Shown here: piece by piece, positions 12,570-23,736 of the stretch
Layout: the number at the start of each line of letters is the position of its first letter
Numbering within the stretch: the stretch's first letter is position 1
Origin: Chara braunii
Taxonomy: Eukaryota > Streptophyta > Charophyceae > Charales > Characeae
Reading direction: 5' to 3'
DNA: 50,801 bases
NCBI GenBank assembly: GCA_003427395.1
Contig: BFEA01000565.1
Location: 934,477 to 985,277 of the forward strand
Made by a program: the position numbers and the translations under genes
Notes under the pieces: generated by a model
Seen by the model: only the letters and a program-made list of their open reading frames with translations
What the model was told of the DNA's origin: nothing
The model's database searches: none

Positions 12570-13190
12570 TTGGACCATTCGCAATGGAAACAACGCCTAG
12601 CTTGCCTTTAAGATATACACGAACAGGTTTCACAACTACTTCTCTCTTCTTTCGGGCATATGACTCGACCATTCGCCATGGAAACAATGCCTAGCCGCCC
12701 TGAACCGTTAAATATCCAAAATTTAGTATTTCTCTGACTTTGTTTTAAAAAAGAAAAGCAAATATGGGCAGGGGACTGAACCATTCGCAATGGAAACAAT
12801 GTTCAGCTTGCCCAGACTATTTCCATTTATACTTCATATTTTTCTCTTTCTCTTTTTGATGATATGGCTTAACGCTGGACCATTCACCATTGAAGCAATG
12901 CCCAGCCGCCAGTTCACATGCAAATATATATAAAGTATTTTCCCTTTATACTCAGTTTAACTTATGTGCGTGGTTTTCAGGCTAAACTATTCACCTTAGA
13001 AACAATGCTTAGCCTTAGACCATAAGATCCTCCCTCTGAATAAAACAAGAACTCAAACCCCTTTCATCAGGCAAACCCTCAGAAATAAGCAGAGCAACCA
13101 GGCCATTCACCGTGGAAACAATGCCTGGTCCTTCAGAAAACAGCCAAATAAACACAGCCCTGAGCCATTCACCGCGGAAACAATGCTGAG
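12570..13190 (+). repeat. Array of seven hairpins with conserved core and variable stems
   Basis: Seven copies of a core close to CATTCACCATGGAAACAAT start near 12,576, 12,670, 12,781, 12,882, 12,988, 13,106 and 13,166. Each is flanked by complementary arms whose sequence differs from copy to copy: ACCAGG with CCTGGT, CTGAA with TTCAG, GGCTAA with TTAGCC, GCTGG with CCAGC, GTTGG with CTAGC (one wobble pair), and CCTGAG with CTGAGG (one mismatch). Inside these the core supplies a constant CATT/AATG stem, usually separated from the variable stem by a C or AC bulge. The last two copies belong to the right inverted-repeat arm and have diverged partners at 4,277-4,360. Stem changes with pairing retained suggest that a DNA or RNA hairpin was maintained. 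Confidence 0.75.
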
Positions 13191-16100
13191 GCTTTGGTTG
13201 ACCCTGTCAAGCACATGCAAAGCTACTTTCCTCCAATTCATGCCTTGGTCTGCTTTCAGACAAAAATAAACTGAAACTTATGCTTCACTCTCATACATTT
13301 CTTTCCTTTTGATCCGGTTAGTCCTGAAGAGAAAGCAAAAACCATAGGGACAACCTCATGCATACAACAGTCATACTGCAGAGGGATAAACACACATAGG
13401 TGGTAGTAGGTTGTACAGATGGAAATGGTTTACCTGACAATTCCCTGCCTCCTAACTCCTCCTGAGTTTCGGCAGAGCTCCCGCAATCGGTGGGTGGACT
13501 CCCGACAGAGTCTTGACGCAGACCTACGAATTGCAATCCCACCTGCCGCCTTCCTCTCGTAACCAGGGACTAGACTTAGACTTAGAAGGGCAAAAAGAGA
13601 TAGATTTAAGACTCTTAGATCCAATAATGGTGCTCCCAGTCTCGCAAGAGAGGGCCTTGTAATCTTGGATCGCCTGAGGGCCCCGCAATGGCATCCAATT
13701 GACAGCTTGGTCAACGAACTCAAACTGCCGAAGTAGCCCCTCCTGACAAATTCTCAAATTGCAGCACCAACCCCCTACTCGTCCAGTCAGATTACCTCAC
13801 CAATGCTCAACTCCTCTCCTCAGCCCAACTGTCGTGGCACCACAACCCGTATCAGTCTTTGCAGCAGTAGTACTCAGTGGCGGTCAAAAGCAATAACAGC
13901 AGTCACCAACAGTAGCAATCTGCACACAGTCCATTGCCGCAGCAGCAGTACTCAGCGGCGATCAAGGGCAATAGCAGCAATCGCCAGCAGCAGTAGTCCT
14001 TCAAGTGTCTGTGCTCCAAATGGCACTGTGCCACTATAGAGGTCAAAGACGCCCCGACTTTGTAGTCCGCTGCCTGAGGAGGACAACAACCGCCCGAGCA
14101 CGGTAAATTGTATGGCCCGCGGACGGCAATGAAACAGCGAAACGTGACGACACCGCGCAGTGATTACCTCAGCCTATAAAGGACCTCATGCGCGGCAAGC
14201 AGAACACAGGCAGCAAGGCAATGGCAGGGCATACGCGAGGGCGTCCACACATCCAGCACAGAGCAAAGCAGCGCATGACCAATTCATATGGCAGTTGAAC
14301 CCCGCAGACTGCCGACATTTAGTTCAGTCCACACTGCTGGTTTGTCTTCAAGGGAAACTTCTCCCTCTCTCCTGTAGGAAGAGCACCGTTGGAATGAAAA
14401 CACAGATATCCTGGCCTGGCTTGCTGCTTGCCAGCCTCCACTGCGTACCGGACTGGCAACAGATGGGAAGCCACACCCGGTCTCTGACGAAGAGGGCTAC
14501 CACGAACACGGGCATTTTCACCATTGCAGTCAAGACCGTCGCAGAAAGGTCACCCTGGTGGTGAGCAATTCAACGTCGGTATTTGATACTGAGACACAGA
14601 CACCGTCGGACGTAGATAGGTGTTTTCCACAGTCAGCGTTCACAGTACCCCCACTTCTATCTACAACAATTCTACAGGGTGAGAGTACCTGGCCCCTATC
14701 ACGACCGGATTCGGCTGCACACCACAAACCAACAGGTAAGTATCATTTCTCCCCTTTTTCCAACGCTAGTCAGAAAGCTACTATTACTTCGATCAGTTAT
14801 CTTAGTCTCAAGGTAGGCACGGGTCCCCCTCTGAATTAAGCGAGAGATTCAGAATGAATTTTCTACTAAAACGCGGAAGTATACATCGTCATCTTTCAGC
14901 CCCTCGACGTGCACGCATCCGGCGTGGCTTATGAGCCAGGTTCAATTTGCCCTTTCCAACACTCCTGTTGGCCTCTTCCTCCCGACATCAGCACTGCGCC
15001 CAGTCTTTCCCTCGCCATCTCTAATGGCGGGTGCTCCCGGGCCAAAGAACCCCGCCTAATTCACCTCTCCTTCCTTGCATGCACCTGGTGCACTTTTCAG
15101 TCCAAGTTCACCCTCTTTTCTAACGCTAAATCTACCAACCTTATAGCCAGACTGACCTTACTAACAGATTCGCCCGACTATAAAACCGCAAAATTGGTTT
15201 TTATTCGATTGAAATCGGTTAGAAATCAAAGAGTCTACAACTTTTCTACTTTTCGTTTCCCCCACTCCCGCCATAGCTCCGCGCACAACCTTCTCTATCT
15301 AGCTCTAATTCTAACCAACTAATCTCATAACTAACTACGCCATTAGAATCGCCTTGTCCAGAAACCCCGAAATTGAATCTTCCTTCATCCAAATCGGGCC
15401 AAAAACAAAGCGGATGAACACTTTCTTGTCCTCCCTTTTTCTCATTCCCACCATAGCCCGCGCACTAACTTTCTTACTAACCTCCTGAACTACTAACCTA
15501 TCAGTAAAACTAACATTAGAACCGAGGTCGCCCCGTTTGAAAACCCCCACCTCGACTCCTAGTTCGCCCGATTCCGTGCTGAATCGAGCGAGCTATGCCT
15601 CCTCACACTCCTTCCTCTTCATCGCTTGGCCATCTCCGCCCTGGCCTTTTCTCACTAACTGCCTTGCACAATACTCTAATCCTCAAACTAAAGGCATAAC
15701 CCAGTTCGCCTCGTCCACAACCCCCCATATCCACCTTCCATTCTCTAAAACTTGCGAGGTAGGGTACAATCCCCTCCTTTCTTCACTGTGCCCTGGCTCT
15801 TTACTCCACCATCTTCTTTTGCTTAAGTCTGAATGCACCTGGCGTGATTTCGCGCCCAGGTTTATTCGGCTTTCTTTACCACCTTGCTGCCTCAACCCTC
15901 TTTCGTCCGTTCGCTAGCTCGACCCCCGCTTCGCCTACTTACGGCCCGCTGCTCCCTTCCTTGCTGCCCGGCTCGAGCGCCCGTCTCCGCTCTACCTCAC
16001 TGCTCGCTGTCGGTCTGCCCCGCTGTCTGTTGCTTTAGCGCCCGTACTCTGCCTTAGTGCATCGTCGCCCCTCTGTTGTGCCTCGCTCGTGTCAACCCGA

Positions 16101-16800
16101 CAGTGCCCTGCGGCATCCACCCTTCGGCCCTGTTGCAGCATTCTGCCTCCTACCTACGGCTGGAATCCACGGGCAAACTTAGTGCCCGCCGCCCAGAGGT
16201 AAGTCGTTGCCCGCCCCTTGAGGGACAGTAAGTAAAGACCGTCGGTACTCATAGGGGAAGGGAACCGAAGGGGAGACACAACTATTGTCCGATCGCTAGG
16301 CTTAGTCGTGATGCTACTGGCTGATCCCCGACCGGTACCACCGACCTGCTGTAGCAGGTATCGCGTCTGCTGGTGGGCGCAACTACCACACTTTCCCTCA
16401 TTGGTGGCCAAAACACGGATGTCGTAGGTACAAGGTTCCCGGTGAATACCGCATGCCCCAGCGCGACCTCATCGAACCCGAAACGCAGGTCGCATACATT
16501 CAGCATTTCCGGACCTTCTGCCTTAAGTGCAATTCCAAACTCAGACCCTGACCGCGCCGCGTTTCCCAGTCAACGGCGTGGTAAGGACTTTCGCGAGTAT
16601 CCCAGACACGCAGGCCCGTAGAGCGAGGCACTCACCTATGGTTCTCGTCTACCGTGACCATAGTTGAACCCGGCATCATGTCTGGATTAGGAACAGCATC
16701 GGGGCCTACAGTTAAGAATAAGGCTACAGTAAATAATAAAGAAAATATAAGTGAAAGTCGCGCGCCCGCGACGCTGCGCACGCCCAGGCACCGCACAGTT
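13066..16800 (-). repeat. Right arm of giant inverted repeat
   Basis: This is the reverse complement of 699-4,396 at roughly nine bases in ten. Its inner edge is ATCAGGCAAACCC at 13,066; its outer edge is lost in the gap that starts at 16,801. ORFs here (for example 14,160-14,564 and 14,909-15,322) duplicate ORFs of the left arm and carry no recognisable domain. Two sequences matching plant 5' splice sites are kept in both arms, on the plus strand here: CAG|GTAAGTAT at 14,733-14,743 and GAG|GTAAGTCG at 16,196-16,206. An arm transcript might therefore be spliced, though I found no convincing acceptor. Confidence 0.85.
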
Positions 16801-17240
16801 NNNNNNNNNNNNNNNNNNNNNNNNNNNNNNNNNNNNNNNNNNNNNNNNNNNNNNNNNNNNNNNNNNNNNNNNNNNNNNNNNNNNNNNNNNNNNNNNNNNN
16901 NNNNNNNNNNNNNNNNNNNNNNNNNNNNNNNNNNNNNNNNNNNNNNNNNNNNNNNNNNNNNNNNNNNNNNNNNNNNNNNNNNNNNNNNNNNNNNNNNNNN
17001 NNNNNNNNNNNNNNNNNNNNNNNNNNNNNNNNNNNNNNNNNNNNNNNNNNNNNNNNNNNNNNNNNNNNNNNNNNNNNNNNNNNNNNNNNNNNNNNNNNNN
17101 NNNNNNNNNNNNNNNNNNNNNNNNNNNNNNNNNNNNNNNNNNNNNNNNNNNNNNNNNNNNNNNNNNNNNNNNNNNNNNNNNNNNNNNNNNNNNNNNNNNN
17201 NNNNNNNNNNNNNNNNNNNNNNNNNNNNNNNNNNNNNNNN
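16801..17240. other. Assembly gap (440 N)
   Basis: An uninterrupted run of N. It hides the outer end of the right inverted-repeat arm and is followed at once by a dinucleotide repeat, a common reason for contig breaks. The ORFs drawn through it are meaningless. Confidence 0.98.
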
Positions 17241-17309
<69 letters not shown>

Positions 17310-17311
17310 AC
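17241..17311. repeat. (CT)n(CA)n compound microsatellite
   Basis: CT dinucleotides run from the gap edge to about 17,285 and switch directly to CA dinucleotides up to 17,311. The true length is unknown because the gap abuts it. Confidence 0.95.
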
Positions 17312-17750
17312 CCCTAGCCCATGGTAGCAGCCAGGTTTACTCTAGCCCGTAGTCTGAGAAAACGGGCACAACCAGTCGAGGATGCTTATAGCAAAGAGCA
17401 GTCGCGACGCGATAAAAAAGCGACGAGAGGAACGGAGGGGCAACGACAGACTCTTTTCTCCTCTTCCATCCCCCCCCCTTCTCACTTCTCTCTTTTTGCT
17501 GCGCTCGTTCCGCCGGCTACTCAGCGCTTAGTTCATGAGCGCACTTGGCCGCTTTCCATGCCCGGTTTGTTCAAGACTTTAGTAAACAAATCCAAGGCAT
17601 GCACCATGATCGAGATAAACCTTGATCAGTATGATGACAATCCTGACCCCGATAGCAGCAAGAGGAGGGGAATATAACTTTGAAGTTGGAGCTAACTACA
17701 CTTGAAGAAAAATAAGAATGAATATTCAGCTAGAACGCGGGTAGGTGAGA
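17312..17750. other. LINE 5' region or unassigned sequence
   Basis: This precedes the recognisable LINE ORF1. A 118-codon ORF (17,321-17,677) ends in an acidic stretch rich in Asp and Asn and could be the N-terminal part of ORF1 in another frame. I see no domain and cannot place the LINE 5' end. Confidence 0.35.
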
Positions 17751-18703
17751 TTTCTGGCAACGGACATCAAAGATGATTTGGTCCAAATCTTTGAAGATGG
17801 ATGGATAATTGGGAACGAGGCTTTACCGGAGAACTAGAGAAGAGGGAGGAATAAAATAAATGGTTCAGGGGTGGCGTCCTATGTTGCTGAAGCAAACGAG
17901 GTGGTGGAGTATATGATCTCTGAGCAAACGGTGGAAGTGACCCTAGGGAATGAATCGTACAAAATTTTGTTCAAGCCTTGGATGATTCGAGCATAGTTTA
18001 GGGAATCAAGGAAGTAGGAGGAGGATATGGTATTTTGGGTGACGACGCTCAAGGTGCCACTCGATGACATGTCGTTTATCTATGCGCAAATAGAGAAGGC
18101 AATAGGTAAGATTACACTAACGCATCCAACATATGCAGATCCGATGAGACCAGCGCTAGTCAACGCTCGGTTCGACCTCGTCCCAGAAGCCCATCCAAAT
18201 ATGAAAGACGTACTATGGATAGAAACGACGAAAGGAGATAAACTTGAAATCAAACTGGCGTCGGCAAACACAGTCATGTGAAAGACCTGCAGGCAATTCT
18301 TCCAAACAGAACAAGAATGTTGGAGAAACAGACGACAACAGTAGGGTGGAACGGGAGCAGAGCAAGGGCGGCAACATTATCCTCAGCAACAGCAACAAGC
18401 GCCGACACTATCAAGATACCAATGACTGCTAGGTTCGAGGAGTGGAACCCCAGCCCCGTCAGGTGCAGCAAGTCACGTTGGACTCGGCTGGAGTCATGCG
18501 AATCAACCCGACGTTCTCCCCACAAGGCACGCGAGGAGGTGGCACACAATAGGGGCGGTCAGGGAGCGGCTTCCGAGGAGGAATTCCGCAGGGCATTGGG
18601 CAGACCGATGGCCAGGGACACTTTCGTGTAAAACAAGGAGGTATTCGGGGAGGCGGCCCTCAACAAGGACAGACGGGAGGGGGCCTCCCAAGAATAATCC
18701 CGA
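17751..18703 (+). pseudogene. LINE ORF1 remnant (nucleic-acid-binding protein)
   Basis: One reading frame runs through this stretch with several in-frame stops. It carries FLATDIKDDLVQIFEDGWII, VEYMISEQTVEVTLGNESYK, then PLDDMSFIYAQIEKAIGK, and RPALVNARFDLVPEAHP followed by DVLWIETTKGDKLEIK. Next comes what was a zinc knuckle: KTC-RQFF-Q-TEQEC fits C-x2-C-x4-H-x4-C if the stop TGA at 18,279 was a Cys codon and the Gln a His. A Gln-rich stretch follows. ORF1 proteins of plant-type LINEs bind element RNA. The reading stops at 18,703, where the LTR of the Gypsy element begins. The endonuclease and RT of what looks like the same kind of LINE resume at 41,130 on the same strand, so the LTR element probably split one LINE. 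I rely on general family resemblance, not on a match I could run. Confidence 0.6.
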
Positions 18704-20586
18704 AGTCAGGCGGCTGTGTACAAGCCGAAGGTTTTCTCTTTAAAATAAAAAAATATTTTTTTATTTTTTTTGCTGTTTTTTGCGTGGTTTTGACGTATGC
18801 GTGCATGTGGGTATGGTATTTATGGAAGTCCATGGGCATCCGGGCCTTCGTACTAACCCTTCGATTGGCTGGAGTGACGGTCCGAACCTTGGTCGCAAGT
18901 AGGCTCGGGCGAATCATGAAAAAATTGAAGTTTTAGGTGTAAAATTCAGAGTGTGAGGGGCAGACAGTGTGCATCGGAGCAGGCCTTAGTCGGATCAAAA
19001 GCGGAGGACTAGTGAAGGCCCTAAGACCGCTGTTATGAATGACCGCCAGACTACCGCGGGTGTGCATGGCGGGATTTGCTTGCACCTAGCCTGGGCTACG
19101 GTGCCGGGAGATTGGGTGAGACGGCGCGACCTTTGTCGTGTAATACGGCTGACACAATCCCGATACGGAGACCGCACGAGATCAAACCTCCACGATGGGG
19201 ATGGTCCGGTTCCGGGGAAAAGTGGGGGTTTCAAGGTCGGCAACCGAGACTTCTCGTAGTAGACCAAAGGACTGGGATATGACACGTTGACCGCAGACGG
19301 GGTCTGGACGTGTCGTCTGCAATCGGAAGCCAGTGGTCAACGGCTCTGGACTTCGCATGATGGTCGCATTGTAAAGGAGAACGGTGTGGCTGACTACCGA
19401 CCGACTTTTTTTTTTTTTTTTTAATGTTCAAGTTGTTTTTGCATGTTTGATGCATGAGTGCCTGAGAGCGGGGCATGAGCGGGGAAGGGAGCTGGCCTAA
19501 AGTCCAAGGTTCTGACGTGTCACGCGAATAGGAGGAAGGAAGCAACGAGTGTCGGGTCCAAGGGAAAAGCTGAGAGAAAACCAGGTGCGGAGACGGATCG
19601 TCGTAGGCGGCTTCGAGGGGCATGAGGCGAACCACCAAGATGGCCAAGGGGCCACTGGGAGCGCAGGCGTAGGAATGTCTTCGGGAGGGGGACAATAGAG
19701 TTCGGACCTGGCCACCGGTCCGAGGTCGGTTGGGTGCTATGGGACGGGGCTGAGCAGTGCTGGGTGACCAAAAATTTGGTCCGCCTGGCTGATTGAGACG
19801 CGACATGCTGGTATTAACGCAGATGCGGGAGGGGTCAGCCGACTGCATGACCCGGTGATTCGAAATAACCAATTCGGCGGTCAGCCGCCTTGTAAGAAAA
19901 GGAAGAATGGAAGGAAGGGAGGATCGAATTCGGAAGCGGCGGTTGAAAGGAGGAGAGCAATCGACAACTTCAATAAGTAGGGGTGGGCTAAGAATCTGCA
20001 AGGTGTCGGGCAAGCTATGTGCGCTTGGATGCAAGGGGAGGGATACATCGCACAACTACTGGGTAGATCAGAGGTAAGAAAAGATTAGGCGGGAGAAGAA
20101 TTGGAAGGCGGAGATTCTAAAAACCTGCGTCAGTCTCTAGGATGCAGTGCCCAATTGGAGATGAGGGGGGGGAAGGACTTCGGAGGAAAAGCGTGACCTT
20201 GACTAATTACGAGAGAGGGAGGAGGTGTCGAGCGAGCGGTTACTACTAAGGCGCGCGTGCAGATTCTTGGTAACCGTCAACCAGGGCGCAGAGGGAGCGC
20301 AAGTCCCCTGCGCTCCAATACCTGTGATCAGGCGGGGTTCCGACGGAAACGAAACCCAATCGACGAAGATCAAGATGCAGACCGCAGGCTCTTCTTGTAC
20401 GGTGAAGTAAGGATCCGGCGGGAGAAGCGAGGACGAGCCGCAATTGGCTGGGATAGACGAATGACGGATCGCAAGGAAGAAGGGGGGAGCTATGGCGGGA
20501 AAGTGCAAAAATTCCGAAGCTTTGAAGAAACGCACCGGCGAATTGGAGACATGCCAAGGAAGGGGAAGGATAGGGGAGCGAAAGAG

Positions 20587-20593
20587 TATATAA
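20587..20593 (+). promoter_or_regulatory. Candidate TATA box in 5' LTR
   Basis: TATATAA within GAGTATATAAGAAGG, kept in the 3' LTR at 39,169-39,175 within an identical surrounding block. It is the best TATA box in the LTR and would start the genomic RNA near 20,620. That would place a duplicated GC-rich block and the degenerate array of 21,740-23,160 in the 5' leader. Confidence 0.5.
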
Positions 20594-20710
20594 GAAGGAG
20601 GGAGGCCACACGAAAGAGAAAAGAGAGGAGGGAAGGAAAAAAAAGGAGGCCGGAAGCGCACGCGTCGATCGGCACGCTTGTCGCCAAAGAGCGCACCTCG
20701 TGCGGAGCAG

Positions 20711-20880
20711 GGAGGAGTAGCGCACGGTGTAAGCACACGTACGGCGCGCGGAGGGAGGTGCTCCATAGGAGTGCACACGAGGAGAACCGGCATCGGAGGA
20801 GTAGCGCACGGTGTAATCGCGCGCACTACGCGCGGAAGAAGGTGCTCCGTGGGATCGCACGAAGTGTACAAACGGCGGAG
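20711..20880. repeat. Two-copy tandem repeat just after the LTR TATA box
   Basis: GGAGGAGTAGCGCACGGTGT occurs at 20,711 and again at 20,795, a period of about 84 bp, each followed by a similar GAAGGTGCTC-type block. The 3' LTR has the same duplication at about 39,293 and 39,378. It lies about 120-290 bp downstream of the TATA box. Confidence 0.65.
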
Positions 20881-21739
20881 TGGACTGCGTACGTGTAGGG
20901 CCACGTCGCGCAGCGCTCTGCTCGGCAGGGGAAGGAGGAGCCGAAGGGGAAGGACGCACGAAGCTATTAAGGGCGACACCACCACCATGACGGGAGTGCG
21001 CTAACACTCGGCAGCAGGCGTCCCGTCGGGACCGAAAAGAGAGAGAGAGAGAGGAGGTGAGAGAATGAGATAGCGACAAAGAGGCATAGAAGGCGGAGGG
21101 AGAAGGGAGCGAGAGCGCGTTTGGCGGGTCGAAAAGACAAGAGAGGATGTGGAAGGAGAACAGTGAGTAGGGGCGCGGCCGTTAGAAACCCTGGAGAAGA
21201 TTGCGCTCGGTAATCTTCTCTGCGGCAGCAACCCCCCCCCGACTCCTTCTGAGGCAGGCGCACGGCTCGCGGTTCAGCCCCCGAAGTAAGAACTCCGGGG
21301 ATACGACTCGCCGGGTATAAGCACAGCGCATGGAACGACGTTTTTCACGACTCCATCGGCTAAGGAGCGGTGCGAGACCCCGTCTGGGGCAGCGGTTGAT
21401 GGCCTCTTCTGTTATCGGGCCTCTCGACGGGTGTTAGTCACGAGCCGCCGGTGCGAGTCATCGGAGCCCAGAGCGTCGCTTGCTCTCGCGCTTCGAGAGG
21501 GAGAGAGAGAGGAAGAAAGGGCATTGGGCAATGGCGGAGCAGGGGTAAGGTAAAGACCACTAGGGTAGAGGCGAAAGCTCGAACCGAAAAAGGGAGAGAG
21601 GAAGCACGGAGAGAGAAAGGGAGAATCAGCGAGAGTGTCCGGGGAGAGTGTGAGAGAAAAAGGGGAAAAGAGAGAAGGAGGGCAAGGAGAGGAAGAAACG
21701 GCTCACAGATGTTCAACTGATACAAAACTGTGGAGGTCG

Positions 21740-23160
21740 ATTTCAGATCCCGGGAGCGCCCGCATTGGCGCCTCACACCGTCCCCTGAAGCAGGTCTGGT
21801 CCCCTTTTCTTTTGCTTGGAGCTCGTATTCAGAGGTCCACTCCGAGCGAGAGTCGGAACTGTCTACTGTCACCAGAGGCGGAGCTGGTTTCTCTTTCATT
21901 TTGAACTCATATATTGAAGTTGTTCTGAAGCCGGTCGGTTTGAACTGTCGACTGCCACCTTAAGCGTGCTCGTCTACTATTCTCATTAGGTAATTTACCC
22001 CGAGGGCGATCTGATCTCTCTTTCGTCTTGGAACCTTATGCAGAAGCCTTCCTGAAGCCGATCGGTTCTCTCTTTCGTTTTGAGTCCGCATCTGGAAAGT
22101 TCAATACGAGTTCTAGCTCGAGCTGTCAGCTGTAATCTGAAACAGGCCAGTTTTCTTATTCGAAGTTGGCACCGTCTACTGCGGACAGAGGCAGAGTTGG
22201 TCGCTCTTTTTTTTTTTCTTGAACTCGTATGTTGAAGTCTGTTCTGAACTTGTCAGCTGTCTCTTTCGTTCGAAAAATTAATTAAGAGCTCGGGCTAGGG
22301 CTGTCGACTGTCACTCGAAACAGGTATGTGTTCTACTCTTATCAGGAAGTTTATCCCGAATCGAACTGTCCCCTGTCGCCAGAAGCAGATCTGCTCTCCT
22401 TCTTGTCTTGAACTCTTGTGCAGAGGGTTGTCCTGTTCTGAGTTTTCTTCCTGAAGGTTAATTAGGAGCCAGAATTCGAGTTGGCGGCCGACAGGCTAGT
22501 TTTCCATTATTATTTGGAAGTTTAATCTGATCGCCAACTCGAACTGTCTACTGTCGTTTGAGGGCCGTCAGGCCGGTCGGTCCTCTTTTTCGTTCTGAGT
22601 TCTCATTCGGGGAGTAATTCTGAGCTGGAGTCCGAAGTGACCTGTTTTTTTGGTCCGGATTCGAACCCTTATTAGGAAATTTATCCCAACCGAGAGAACG
22701 GGCTGGCAACAGTCCCCTGGAACAAGCCTATTTTTCTTTTTTGTTTGAGTCCTTGTTAGGAAGTTCATTCAGACCAAGATAAATTTTATTCGAGAGGTTC
22801 GAACAGCCCACATTCAGCTAAAGCAGGTCGGGCTTCCCTTCCGTCTCAGCCTCACTTTCGGAGCTGATTCTGGACTCGAACTTGAGCCGTCCATGGCCAC
22901 CCGAAACAGGTCTGATTTCTCTTTTGTTCTAAGGTTAACTCTGAGTTTGGGCCCGAGCTGTCAAACAGGTCTGCCTCCTCCTTCTTATTCAGAGGTTTAC
23001 TCCGAAAGTAAGTGCGGTCTACTCGCGGTCGCCTGAGGCGGGCCTGTCTTCCCTTTCTTTCTGGAGTTCTGGGTCTGTTCGCGGCCCCCTGCCGCAGGTC
23101 TAATTTTCCCTCGGGTCCGAGTCCCTGCCGCGAGGTCCACTCGGGGCTTGGGTCTTTTCT
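21740..23160. repeat. Degenerate minisatellite-like array in LTR 3' part
   Basis: Imperfect units of roughly 60-115 bp share three anchors: a CTGTC-n-ACTGTC block, a CTCTTTCGTTTTGA-type block and a GAAGTTTAAT-type block. The first anchor is recognisable about 14 times, for example near 21,855, 21,943, 22,120, 22,299, 22,364 and 22,542. The 3' LTR carries the first part at about 40,330-41,127. If transcription starts near 20,620, the array lies in the RNA leader before the first ORF. Confidence 0.6.
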
Positions 23161-23736
23161 GACAAAGCTAGTAGCCAAGCCGGTGTGGCAGGTGGGGCGT
23201 GGCAGGTCAGGCCAGAAAAAAAGGCTGGTAGCCGTGGGAGGGGGGGGGAACCTCCGGACAAAGTGGCGCCGTGGCCACGGCCGGCTCAAAGGATTCGGTG
23301 TAAGGGGAGGACCGGCGTGACAGGCGGCGGTGGGGCGAGTTTGGGGTATTTGGCATCGTACGACATCAAGTCCTTCGGCGCTCGACCTTAAGACGGTCGT
23401 CATCGGCATATCTGTTTCTTCACCAGGCTCTAATGTTTTCTCCACGGTCATCGTTTACTCCAGTTTTCTTTGGCAACCTAGTTCCTTCTCGAGCAGCATC
23501 GGCAAGGGAAGTGTTGGGGGCTTGTTGTTGGGCTTGACGGGTGTGACGGGCTTTGGGGTGTTGGGCTTCTCTTGGGCTTTTTGCAGGTCTGCTCCGGCCC
23601 GCTTGCAATCTCGGCTCCCGCTCACGACCTTCGAAGGGTAAACAGATCAGTTATTTTTGTGTGCTTGATTTTCGCGAGTGTTTATTTCTAAAAATTTAAA
23701 AACTAAGGGGGTGCACAATTTGATTGAGGGGGCTCG
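23161..23736. other. Leader between 5' LTR and first ORF, no gene seen
   Basis: GC-rich at first, then a T/G-rich stretch around 23,500-23,600 and an AT-rich patch at 23,650-23,705 before the first ATG-initiated ORF at 23,737. A primer-binding site should lie near the start of this region, but no TGG-led match to a common tRNA 3' end is convincing. Confidence 0.4.

Larger units (their letters stand above)
18704..23160 (+). repeat. 5' LTR of giant Ty3/Gypsy element
   Basis: Positions 18,704-22,532 match 37,272-41,127 in the same orientation, with scattered substitutions and few indels. That gives a direct repeat of about 3.83 kb flanking the whole gag-pol region. The repeat-like texture of its 3' part continues to about 23,160, whereas the right copy stops at 41,127, so the right copy is probably truncated. 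The matched start is AGTCAGG here and TGTCGGG on the right; a TG terminus mutated in this copy would fit. Long purine-rich tracts create big antisense ORFs (for example 19,231-20,055 and 20,246-21,079) that I do not regard as genes. No clear primer-binding site was found after the LTR. Confidence 0.75.

Noticed and set aside
12570-13190. CRISPR array
   Set aside because: The repeated core with variable flanks recalls repeat-spacer order, but spacings are irregular (about 60-118 bp), the flanks pair with each other, and the context is a eukaryotic repeat.
13803-14039. Ser/Asn-rich protein in the right arm
   Set aside because: It is a translation of a CAG/AGC-rich two-copy repeat; the left-arm copy gives a similar string for the same reason.
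16632-17352. ORFs running through the N gap
   Set aside because: Most of their length is unknown bases flanked by a dinucleotide repeat.
19231-21079. Long antisense ORFs (260-277 codons) in the 5' LTR, repeated in the 3' LTR at about 37,891-39,570
   Set aside because: They arise on the strand opposite purine-rich sequence, give Ser/Pro/Leu-rich low-complexity proteins without domains, and their ends differ between the two LTRs.
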